From NCBI GenBank assembly GCA_905235555.1, contig CAJOMD010000006.1, positions 1 to 39,589 on the forward strand: a stretch of DNA of 39,589 bases, read 5' to 3'. Source of the stretch: an uncultured Eubacterium sp. (GTDB lineage: Bacteria; Bacillota; Clostridia; Lachnospirales; Lachnospiraceae). The notes below the pieces were generated by a model, which was given only the letters and a program-made list of their open reading frames with translations, was not told where the DNA came from and searched no databases. How positions within the stretch are numbered: the first letter of the stretch is position 1; each line of letters begins with the position of its first letter. A program made the translations under genes and the position numbers. This document shows positions 1 to 7,832 of this stretch, in pieces.

Positions 1-2149
1 AATCTCAGCAGATGTTAACTGCTTTTGTGGATACCCCATTGCATTCATTAAATCAATAATGATATCTGTATCTAGTCTCATATCACCATCCACAGTTACT
101 GCTTTTCTAATTCTTTGTACACGACGTTCTGTATTTGTAAATGTACCCTCTTTTTCTGCGTAACTTACACCTGGCAAAATCACATCTGCATACTCGGCAG
201 TTTTTGTCATAAACAGTTCTTGAATAACAAAGAAGTCAAGACTCTTCAATGCATGTTTGATGTGCTCTGTATCAGGATCAGAAACAATTGGATCTTCACC
301 ACAAATGTATAGACCTTTAATTTTTCCATCTATAGCTGCAGGAAAAACATCTGTTGCTTTAAGTCCAGGTTTATCACTAAGTGTAACTCCCCACGCCTTT
401 TCAAACTTTTCTTTAACCTCAGGATTATCCACCTTCTGGTATCCTGGATAATCCGTTGGTAGTGCTCCCATATCGCATGCACCCTGTACGTTGTTTTGCC
501 CACGAAGTGGATTCACTCCACAGCCGCTCTTTCCTAACTTACCAGTTAAAAGAGCGAGATTGGACATGCTCATAACTCCCTCTGTTCCAGTAGAGTGTCA
601 CACCTAAGCAATAGATGATAGGTGCCTTTTCAGCTATGGCATACATTCTAGCAGCCTCTATCAACATCTCAGGGTCTATATGACAAATCTCTCCCACTTT
701 TTCAGGAGTATAGTCTTTCACTAATTCTTTTATCTTTTCATAATCTTCTGTGTAGTTATCTATAAATTCTTGGTCTTGTAAACCTTCATTTATGATGACA
801 TTCATCATTCCATTCGCAAAGGCCACATTAGTACCAGGGCGCAGTTTCAAATGAACATCAGCAAATTTTGTCACTCCAATATCTCTTGGATCAACTACAA
901 TAAGTCTAGTCTTTCCAAACTTAACTGCTTTTCTTATTTGCATTCCAACTACTGGATGAGCCTCTTCTGGATTTGAGCCAACTAACAAAATACAATCTAC
1001 ATCATGAGTAATATCATAAATAGGATTTGTCATAGCACCTGAGCCTAAAGTCTTGGCAAGTCCTGCCACTGTTGCTGAGTGACATACTCTTGCACAGTTA
1101 TCTGTATTATTAGAACCAAAACAAGTACGAACCATTTTCTGAACCATATAACAATCTTCGTTAGCAGATCTTGAACATGCAAATCCTGCTAGAGATTCTC
1201 CCCCATACTTATCCTTTAGTTCCATAAACTTTTCGGCTGTATATTTGATAGCCTCATCCCATGTAGCCTCTTCAAACTCGCCTGTTTCTTTATTCTTAAT
1301 AAGTGGAGTTCTAATACGGTCAGGAGAATTAACAAAATCGAAACTTCCTGAACGACCTTTAACACAGAGTAATCCGTGGTTAGATGGACCATCCACTCCT
1401 TCTACATCCACTATCTCATTATCTTTAACTAATAAATTAAACTGACAGCCCGTAGCACAATGCGGACAAGTAGTTAAAACTTTTTCCACTTCCCACTCTT
1501 TGTAATTCTTTTGACGCTTAAGTGTAAGTGCCCCTGTAGGACAAGCCGCAGCACAGTTACCACAAGATTCACACTTAGACTTCTTCCAGTCTGGGCCAAA
1601 TGGAGCATCCACTATATGGAATACACCAGTTCTACCATTTCTAAGCGCACCATTAACTGCCTTCATGCTACAAGCACCAATACATCTTTGACAATGAATA
1701 CACTTACTTGGGTTGTATGTAAGATAAGGATTGTCTTTTAAAACTGGAATAGTCTTTTCAATCTCATTTCTAGAACCTTTGTACTCAGTATCTTCCACAT
1801 CGTATTCATTGCACCAATACTGTAATCTACAATCGCCATTTCCAGGACAAGACATACAGTCTCTGTTATGATTAGAAAGAATAAGTTCTAACATCTCTTT
1901 TCTATATTCTGTAAGTCGATCACTCTCTGTGGTGATTTCCATGCCATCTTTCATTAAGGTTTTACAAGCTGCAAAGAGATTATCATAGCCTTTAATCTCA
2001 ACCATACACAATCTACATGCGCCAATTTGATTGACGCCTTCTAAGTAACACAATGTTGGTACGTTAATGCCATTCTCTAAACATGCCTCCAAAATAGTAG
2101 CGTGTTCTTCCACTTTATATTTTTTATTATTAATTTTGACTTTCAACAT
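1..2149 (-). pseudogene. fdhA: Formate dehydrogenase catalytic subunit, frameshifted and cut by the window edge
   Basis: Molybdopterin oxidoreductase for formate/CO2 interconversion. The intact first part (539-2149, 536 codons) has a [2Fe-2S] domain (Cys34, 45, 48, 62), the His-Cys motif NHNRDCMSCPGNGDC, two ferredoxin clusters (CIHCQRCIGAC, CESCGNCAAACP), then the molybdopterin-domain cluster CPHCATGC and a family-typical active-site region with Cys356 (CARVCHS, codon TGT) where many homologues use selenocysteine. After the codons for LGV (about 598-606) the frame changes. The expected continuation HSTGTEGVMSMSNLALLTG and then NPLRGQNNVQGACDMGALP is read in another frame and stays open to position 1. 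The given frame hits a stop at 539. About 5 bases seem to be missing at the site. The start at 2149 has GGAGG upstream and overlaps the upstream stop as TAATG. This is either real gene decay or a sequence error; the rest looks well conserved. Confidence 0.85.
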
Positions 2150-4032
2150 TAATCTCTACCTCCACGCATTGAACCGCAGCCGTAATGGTCGCACCTTAAA
2201 CATCTACCAGATTCACGGTCAGCTTCTTCAGGTGTCATTGGTACTTCCACACATTCAAAGTCGCATCTTCTCTCGAACGGATCTCTTTCCTCTATCTCAG
2301 CTCGTCCGGTTGGCACGCACTTATTTGGCATAGCAAAAGGAACCTCCACATCATAATCAACTATGTGGTGGTAGCCTAAATATTCGTCAATATTATATGC
2401 AGCCACTTGTCCTGCAGCTATAGCATTGATAGCAGTAGATGGGCCAGTCACGCAGTCTCCTCCAGAGAATATTCCTTGACTATTTTTGATACTGTTAGTT
2501 GAGTCATCGCCAAAGTCTTCTTTATGCTCAAAGTTAACACTACATGTTTCATCAGCTAATATTCTTCCTCGTTCTGTAGGAATACCTGCTTTTTCAAAAT
2601 CTTCCACATCGCATCTTTGACCTACACCCAAAATTAATAAATCACATTTAAATCTATATGGGTAAGCACTAGAGTGTTCAGTCTTAACAAAGCCGTATTC
2701 GTCAAACTCACCCACTATTTCTGGCTGTAACCATACGGCGCATATTTTATCTTTATTTTCTTCGTCCTCTTCTAAGTGCAAGAAACTTAAAAGCGTTCTA
2801 AATCTAACACCTTCTTCTTTAGCACTTTCTATCTCTGATTCCAAAGCTGTATAATCATCACGTTTTCTCGTGAAAACATTTACTGTCTTTGCACCAAGTC
2901 TTACTGCAGTACGAGCAGCATCCATTGAAACATTTCCGCCACCAATCAATACCACATCTTTATCTGTTAAATCTACTTTTTCTCCATTAGCAATATTCTG
3001 TAAAAAATCAGCCGCAGGAATAACATTTTCAGCATCAGCATTATCGATAGGCATTCTGTTACCAATCTGTGCACCAAGCCCCAAATATAATGCATCATAT
3101 TTTTCTTTCAGTTCTTCTACGGAAATATCTTTTCCTACTTTTGTCTCAAGACAAACGTCAATGTCACCAGATTTTAAAATAGCATTAATGTCTTCATCCA
3201 ATTTTTCCTTTGGAAGACGATATTCTGGAATACCATATCTAAGCATTCCGCCTAGTTCTTTGTGTTCATCATAAACCACTACTTTATGTCCCATCATTGC
3301 TAGGAAGTATGCAGTAGTTAATCCAGATGGTCCACCGCCCACTATTCCCACAGTTTTACCTGTAGAAACATTGGCTTTTGGCGTTTCTACTTGGTCTGCC
3401 GAAATTTGATCAACAGCATATTTTTTTAACCCTCTTATATTAATAGGCTGATCTACAATACTTCTTCTACACCTTTTCTCACATGGGTGCTCACAAACAT
3501 ATGCGCAAACTGTAGGAAAAGGATTTTTCTTTCTAATCATATTGATTGCGCCTGCATAGTCATGATTATGTATCAATGCGATATAACCTGGCGCGTCCAC
3601 ATTTGCTGGACATAGCGTCAAGCAAGGAACAGTCTGAATGACATTTTCCACGCACAATCTATTTTTGATATGACTCTCGTACTCATCGGCAAATTCTTCC
3701 ATACTATCTAATACAGTATTGGCAGCCACTACACCCACTGCACAATCTGCAGTTTTAGATATCATAGTACAAAGGTCTTTTAATTCTTTTAATGTATTCT
3801 CATCCGCTTTTCCTTTTAAGATGTCATCTAGCATACGCTCAGCTTCCACTAAACCATCTCTACACGGAATACACTTTCCACAACTCTGGTTCATAGACAT
3901 TTGAAGGATAGACCTGTACATAACCAATGGACACATACCTGGTGGGTAAGATGTCATCCTAGAACTAAACTTATTTAAAACGACTTCCATTCTGTCGTTC
4001 ATGTTTCCCCTTTTCGCTAATTTTTTAGACAT
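2149..4032 (-). CDS. NuoF-tail/GltD-like FAD-dependent oxidoreductase, partner of formate dehydrogenase
   Basis: This 627-residue protein begins with only the C-terminal iron-sulfur domain of NuoF-type subunits (residues about 30-115; SCGKCIPCRDG and the later Cys in TADCAVG). The NuoF flavin/NADH domain is absent. The rest resembles the small subunit of glutamate synthase: cysteine-rich CLTLCPANVDAPGY and CEHPCEKRCRR motifs for 4Fe-4S binding, an FAD-binding GGGPSG, a second nucleotide site GGGNVSMDAA, and a C-terminal CLRCDHYGCG. By family logic it takes electrons from or gives them to NAD(P)H through FAD and relays them to FdhA. It is translationally coupled to fdhA (TAATG). The start at 4032 is preceded by TAGGAG. 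The specific nucleotide (NADH or NADPH) cannot be told from sequence alone. Confidence 0.85.
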   Translation of the reverse strand: MSKKLAKRGNMNDRMEVVLNKFSSRMTSYPPGMCPLVMYRSILQMSMNQSCGKCIPCRDGLVEAERMLDDILKGKADENTLKELKDLCTMISKTADCAVGVVAANTVLDSMEEFADEYESHIKNRLCVENVIQTVPCLTLCPANVDAPGYIALIHNHDYAGAINMIRKKNPFPTVCAYVCEHPCEKRCRRSIVDQPINIRGLKKYAVDQISADQVETPKANVSTGKTVGIVGGGPSGLTTAYFLAMMGHKVVVYDEHKELGGMLRYGIPEYRLPKEKLDEDINAILKSGDIDVCLETKVGKDISVEELKEKYDALYLGLGAQIGNRMPIDNADAENVIPAADFLQNIANGEKVDLTDKDVVLIGGGNVSMDAARTAVRLGAKTVNVFTRKRDDYTALESEIESAKEEGVRFRTLLSFLHLEEDEENKDKICAVWLQPEIVGEFDEYGFVKTEHSSAYPYRFKCDLLILGVGQRCDVEDFEKAGIPTERGRILADETCSVNFEHKEDFGDDSTNSIKNSQGIFSGGDCVTGPSTAINAIAAGQVAAYNIDEYLGYHHIVDYDVEVPFAMPNKCVPTGRAEIEERDPFERRCDFECVEVPMTPEEADRESGRCLRCDHYGCGSMRGGRD

Positions 4033-4071
4033 ATAAACTCCTAATTATAAAATTATAATTTCAGTCTATCG

Positions 4072-4614
4072 CTAATCTTGTTCATCTCTTGATATTATAT
4101 CTTTTTGCAATTGTTCTAGATAATGAACTAAAACTCCTGATGATTGACTAATCAAATATGATATATCAATCTCATCATATGTAAAACTTTTTCTTCCGCC
4201 GTTCTCACCACGCTCATAAAAAGCCAAAACATCTTTAAATGGTAAATAGTAAATCTCGTTTTTATGCGTAAACATTAAAATGATAAATGAAATCCCACCT
4301 TGTTTTTCAAAGTCTTTCATAAACTGCACTTGATGCTCATGTATATTCATAAGTGGAAATGTATCTTTGCCACACTCTTTTGCATCAAAGCAAACTGGAA
4401 TACCTTGTACTGCTCCAATATAATCAACAGTACTTTGCTTTTCAAAATAAGCCTTTGTAATATGTCTTGATTTCTGGTCTATTTCCACGGGAGTAATAGG
4501 TGTTGGTATTTTTTGAATCAAAGCCAACCCCTGCTCACGATACTTATCATTTGTACTATTAATCATTTCCTCTAAAGTGCTTCCTCGTAAGCCTTTAGAA
4601 CTCCAGTGTCCCAT
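4072..4614 (-). CDS. recU: Holliday junction resolvase RecU
   Basis: This 180-residue protein matches the RecU family of Gram-positive Holliday-junction endonucleases, which act with RuvAB in recombination and chromosome segregation. Visible family features are the N-terminal GLRGSTLEEMINSTN with Glu15, the metal-site region STVDYIG (Asp64) and CFDAKE (Asp77, Glu80, with Lys79), and NIHEHQVQFMKDFEKQGG. It is slightly shorter than B. subtilis RecU at the N-terminus. The start at 4614 is set by AAAGGAG eight bases upstream, and that ribosome-binding site lies at the end of a tandem repeat resembling 16S rRNA. RuvA and RuvB are encoded elsewhere in the window. The fdh pair follows 39 bases downstream with no functional link evident. 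Confidence 0.92.
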   Translation of the reverse strand: MGHWSSKGLRGSTLEEMINSTNDKYREQGLALIQKIPTPITPVEIDQKSRHITKAYFEKQSTVDYIGAVQGIPVCFDAKECGKDTFPLMNIHEHQVQFMKDFEKQGGISFIILMFTHKNEIYYLPFKDVLAFYERGENGGRKSFTYDEIDISYLISQSSGVLVHYLEQLQKDIISRDEQD

Positions 4615-4622
4615 AATTCTCC

Positions 4623-4700
4623 TTTACACCCAGTAAATCCGGATAAACTTTACACCCAGTAAATTCGGATAAACTTTACACTCAGAAATTCCGGATAACT
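4623..4700 (-). repeat. Three tandem 26-bp repeats resembling a 16S rRNA segment
   Basis: Units lie at 4623-4648, 4649-4674 and 4675-4700 with no spacer. Read on the minus strand the core is TTATCCGGATTTACTGG followed by GTGTAAAG. The unit nearest recU shows the canonical form. The middle unit has one change (CCGAAT). The one nearest the rluD-like gene has two or three changes. The core equals, as I recall it, the conserved 16S rRNA segment just after the 530 loop in Lachnospiraceae. The array fills the space between the pseudouridine synthase stop (4699-4701) and the recU ribosome-binding site, whose AAAGGAG is continuous with the last unit. Confidence 0.9.
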
Positions 4701-5655
4701 AAAATTCTTCTACATCATCCATAAACTGATTAAATTCATTTGGATAATCTGCCATTATTCTTTTGTCAGATAGTCCTTCAAAACCTTCAGGCAAATCATT
4801 AAACTTTAAAATCCACGCATGAAGTAATTGGTTTTTAATCTTTGGGTATTTCTTATTAATATGCTCGGTTCCGTATTTTCTGTCCCCAATAATAGGATGA
4901 CCAATACTTGCAAGATGTGCTCTAATTTGGTGAGTCTTTCCAGTGATAAGTTTAACTTCTAGAATAGTTACACCTTCGCCAAAATCAATTGGTTCAAAAG
5001 ATGTCTCTATTTTATCGCCGCCGTTATCTGTGTCTGATATCGAAACCTTGTTAGTCTTTGAATCTTTCAAAAGATAACCATTAAGTTCTATTTCATCATC
5101 TAGTATGCCATCTACCACCGTCAAATAATATTTATCTACGTCTCTTTCTTTAATAACTTGAGACATTACCTGTAGGCCTTTAAGCGTCTTTCCAGCAACT
5201 ACTAGTCCACTTGTATTTCTATCTAGTCTATTACAAATACTAGGCTTAAATGTCTGCAAATCATCCTGCGTCAAAGAACCAGTCTTGATCAAATAAGATA
5301 TAATCATTTCATTTAAAGATACATCAGTATCATCTGCTTTTTGCGACAAAACTCCCGCAGGCTTATTTACAATAATTACATTGTCATCTTCATAAGCTAC
5401 ATCTATTTCAGATGAAGTAACATTGAAACTAGCATCTCCTCTAAATTTATCAATAGTTTCATCTTTCATATAAATTTTTACACTGTCATCAAGTTCTAAG
5501 ATTTCTTTGCCGGAGGCTTTCTTATCATTTAAAACTATATTCTTTTTGCGAAGCATCTTAAATATAAAGCCACTACCAGCTTCTTTAAAATATTTAAACA
5601 AAAACTTATCAAATCTTTGTCCGGCTTCATTTTTTTTGACGATAATTTCTTGCAT
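4699..5655 (-). CDS. RluC/RluD-family 23S rRNA pseudouridine synthase
   Basis: This 318-residue protein has an N-terminal S4-like RNA-binding region (about residues 12-65) and a pseudouridine synthase domain with VNKPAGVLSQ and the catalytic loop CNRLDRNTSGLV, where Asp145 is the expected nucleophile. KTHQIRAHLASIGHPIIGDRKYG is the other family signature. The enzyme should isomerise specific uridines in large-subunit rRNA; which ones cannot be assigned by sequence. The gene starts 5 bases after the stop of the VanX-like gene. No strong Shine-Dalgarno is seen, so translational coupling is likely. The repeat array with 16S rRNA similarity begins right at its stop codon. Confidence 0.9.
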   Translation of the reverse strand: MQEIIVKKNEAGQRFDKFLFKYFKEAGSGFIFKMLRKKNIVLNDKKASGKEILELDDSVKIYMKDETIDKFRGDASFNVTSSEIDVAYEDDNVIIVNKPAGVLSQKADDTDVSLNEMIISYLIKTGSLTQDDLQTFKPSICNRLDRNTSGLVVAGKTLKGLQVMSQVIKERDVDKYYLTVVDGILDDEIELNGYLLKDSKTNKVSISDTDNGGDKIETSFEPIDFGEGVTILEVKLITGKTHQIRAHLASIGHPIIGDRKYGTEHINKKYPKIKNQLLHAWILKFNDLPEGFEGLSDKRIMADYPNEFNQFMDDVEEF

Positions 5656-5660
5656 ATTCT

Positions 5661-6425
5661 TTATTTATGAACAGATTCATACTTAATAGGAAATGTGAAG
5701 TAAGTATCTTTAAAAGGTTCATCTTTAAGTGTAAAATGCCACCATTCTTCTGGATATGGATCGAAACCATTATTTAACATTGCTTTTCTTAAAATCATTC
5801 TATTATTGTATTGTGTTTTTGAAATACCTTTGTAATCTGGGTGTGAAAGTTTACCAAAATAATCGAAAGTGCCACCCATATCAACCTCTTTTTCTTTATT
5901 CATATCAAACAATGTTAAATCAAGTGTACTTCCTCTACTGTGACCAGAATGTTCAGCAATATACTTTTGTGGGAACAAAACTTCTTTATCTAATTCTGGA
6001 TAGAAATATTTTTTCATTCTTATGTCTTTTGTGTCTTTCGCCCAATTAACAAAATTTGTTACAGCTTTCTGAGGTCTATAAGCATCATATATTTTCAATC
6101 TGTAACCTTTTGATTTTAGTTCATCGCTGGCTTTTTTTAATGCTTTGGCTGCTTCTTTTGTAATTAAAGCAATTGGTTCTTCATATCCATCAATTCTATC
6201 TCCGACAAAATTGTATGTAGAATAATAACGAATTTCTAAAATCACATCAGGCACTTCTTCAGATAGCACAACAAAATCAGATGAATCATTAGATAGTTTG
6301 ACTCCATCTTTTGAAGTTTTGGTTTTTATTGTAGTTTCTTTTACTGTATCTTTAGATGTTCCACACCCACTAAATATAATTGTAGCAACTAATAATATTG
6401 CTAGTAGTCCTTTAATTTTATTCAT
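5661..6425 (-). CDS. VanX-like D-alanyl-D-alanine dipeptidase lipoprotein (M15D)
   Basis: This 254-residue protein has a lipoprotein signal with lipobox FSGC (Cys21), so it is probably anchored outside the membrane. The catalytic domain shows the M15D signatures: SGHSRGSTLDLTLFD supplies the zinc-binding His and Asp, and PEEWWHF supplies the catalytic Glu and third zinc ligand. VanX enzymes hydrolyse D-Ala-D-Ala. Cytoplasmic VanX in vancomycin resistance removes that precursor, while exported homologues more likely recycle wall peptides. No vanH, vanA, vanR or vanS gene is nearby, so resistance should not be inferred. The start at 6425 follows GGGAGG. A 60-base gap separates it from the phosphoesterase gene. 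Confidence 0.9.
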   Translation of the reverse strand: MNKIKGLLAILLVATIIFSGCGTSKDTVKETTIKTKTSKDGVKLSNDSSDFVVLSEEVPDVILEIRYYSTYNFVGDRIDGYEEPIALITKEAAKALKKASDELKSKGYRLKIYDAYRPQKAVTNFVNWAKDTKDIRMKKYFYPELDKEVLFPQKYIAEHSGHSRGSTLDLTLFDMNKEKEVDMGGTFDYFGKLSHPDYKGISKTQYNNRMILRKAMLNNGFDPYPEEWWHFTLKDEPFKDTYFTFPIKYESVHK

Positions 6426-6485
6426 AAAGACCTCCCACTTATTTATAAATAATCTATAAAAATTTTATTCTTAACATCAAAATTG

Positions 6486-7811
6486 TTATTTTACTTTCAC
6501 TTTAGCAGTTAGAGTCTTTGTTGAAACTTTATAAAGTTCAGTCCCTTTCACTTTAATTTTTACTTTAACCTTGTAAGTACCTCTATGTGTTTTCTTTTTA
6601 ACAGTCACTTTTCCTGTCTTTTTATTAATTAATAGTTTTTTTGAACCAGATACTTTACTGTACTTGATTACACCTTTTGCATTTTTTACTGTAAATACTT
6701 TGACTACTTGCTTTTTCTTTCTTAGTTTTGATGCTTTAATCTTTTTAGTCTTAACCTTAAATGTTGCAGTATTAGGAATTTTAATAATACTTACTCTTCT
6801 GATTTGATTAATACCATTAGTTTCAAAAGTGGATGCAAACTTTCCACTATGTTTACTTTCTGTATCATAAAAATCATCCACCACCTTACCATTACTATAC
6901 TTTTTAATAGTAATAGTTTTATCCCAAATAGATATTAAAGAGGCTGCATTATTTTGGTTTAAATAGCCTGCCGTAGTATATGTATAGAAAATATTTGACC
7001 AAGTGTTTTCATCAGGCCCTATTTCCATACTTGATTTAGCAGGAACATAAAACTCACCACTGTATTCTCCAGTCTTACTTTCATTAGTATGGTTGTGTCC
7101 ATGCAAGTAAATAACATTTCTTATAATTGTATCTGTGGCTATCGGACTCTTTTTTCCAGTAGCTGCATAATTGAGAGCATTATTCCAATATATTGCTCCT
7201 TTATTATCCCCACGGGCATAATGTAACGGAACATGACATTCCACAATCAATGGTACAGAATTATTTAATGCAACTTTATCAACCCATTGTTCAAACTTTT
7301 CAGCAGCAATCTTTGCTTGTTCAGAATTTGTCATTTCATAGAATGCTATTCCGTAAATATAATATGCCTCAGTTTTATCAGCATTATATCCAGTTTTTAC
7401 AGGGCCAGATTCTGTGCCACCATTAGCAAAAACTATATTCGCATCATCCTGATTATTAACACCCAAATCATGATCAGCCCATAATATAGAAGTATCTTTA
7501 TTTGTATTTACATTATTAAAGTTTAAAGAAATCACTTCATCGTATATGGTGGATGAGAAAAAACTTGGTGCTTTTGATTGGCCGCCTCCAGTGCCAACCA
7601 TATCCCCTATCAAACTCACATATTTAACGTTCTTTGGCATACCTTTCATGGAACTTTCTATTGAATTAGCATTTCCATGTCTATCTGATGCAAATGAAAG
7701 ATAGTGTACTTCACTAGAACCTTGTGAAGCAGATACTGACGTTGTGAACGATATAATTACTAACAATACTATAATAGTCACAAAAGAATTTATCTTTTTC
7801 AAATAATTCAT
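6486..7811 (-). CDS. Secreted calcineurin-like metallophosphoesterase with lysine-rich C-terminal domain
   Basis: I place the start at ATG 7811 (441 residues) because GGAGG sits 6 bases upstream; the frame stays open slightly further, but that start would precede the ribosome-binding site. A signal peptide ends near VSASQ. The phosphoesterase motifs are SDRHGN, LIGDMVG, WADHDLG in place of the usual GNHD/E, VECHVPLHY and LHGHNH. The metal-binding set is thus mostly preserved with an altered third motif. The last 100 or so residues are extremely lysine-rich with a beta-strand pattern, like Ig-type wall-associated modules of Lachnospiraceae. The substrate is unknown. The gene follows the ABC exporter pair by 21 bases and precedes the VanX-like lipoprotein. 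Confidence 0.82.
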   Translation of the reverse strand: MNYLKKINSFVTIIVLLVIISFTTSVSASQGSSEVHYLSFASDRHGNANSIESSMKGMPKNVKYVSLIGDMVGTGGGQSKAPSFFSSTIYDEVISLNFNNVNTNKDTSILWADHDLGVNNQDDANIVFANGGTESGPVKTGYNADKTEAYYIYGIAFYEMTNSEQAKIAAEKFEQWVDKVALNNSVPLIVECHVPLHYARGDNKGAIYWNNALNYAATGKKSPIATDTIIRNVIYLHGHNHTNESKTGEYSGEFYVPAKSSMEIGPDENTWSNIFYTYTTAGYLNQNNAASLISIWDKTITIKKYSNGKVVDDFYDTESKHSGKFASTFETNGINQIRRVSIIKIPNTATFKVKTKKIKASKLRKKKQVVKVFTVKNAKGVIKYSKVSGSKKLLINKKTGKVTVKKKTHRGTYKVKVKIKVKGTELYKVSTKTLTAKVKVK

Positions 7812-7832
7812 TTTAATCCTCCAATATAACAA

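Noticed and set aside
1075-1095. Selenocysteine in formate dehydrogenase
   Set aside because: The active-site codon is TGT (Cys), with no in-frame TGA.
2149-4032. Truncated NuoF gene
   Set aside because: Only the NuoF tail is present, but the fused GltD-like part is complete and the start has a good ribosome-binding site, so it is a normal fusion.
4623-4700. Tandem 26-bp units as a CRISPR array
   Set aside because: Units are directly adjacent with no spacers and no cas genes are present; they resemble rRNA.
5661-6425. Vancomycin-resistance cluster
   Set aside because: Only a VanX-like gene is present; vanH, vanA, vanR and vanS are absent, and the protein is exported.
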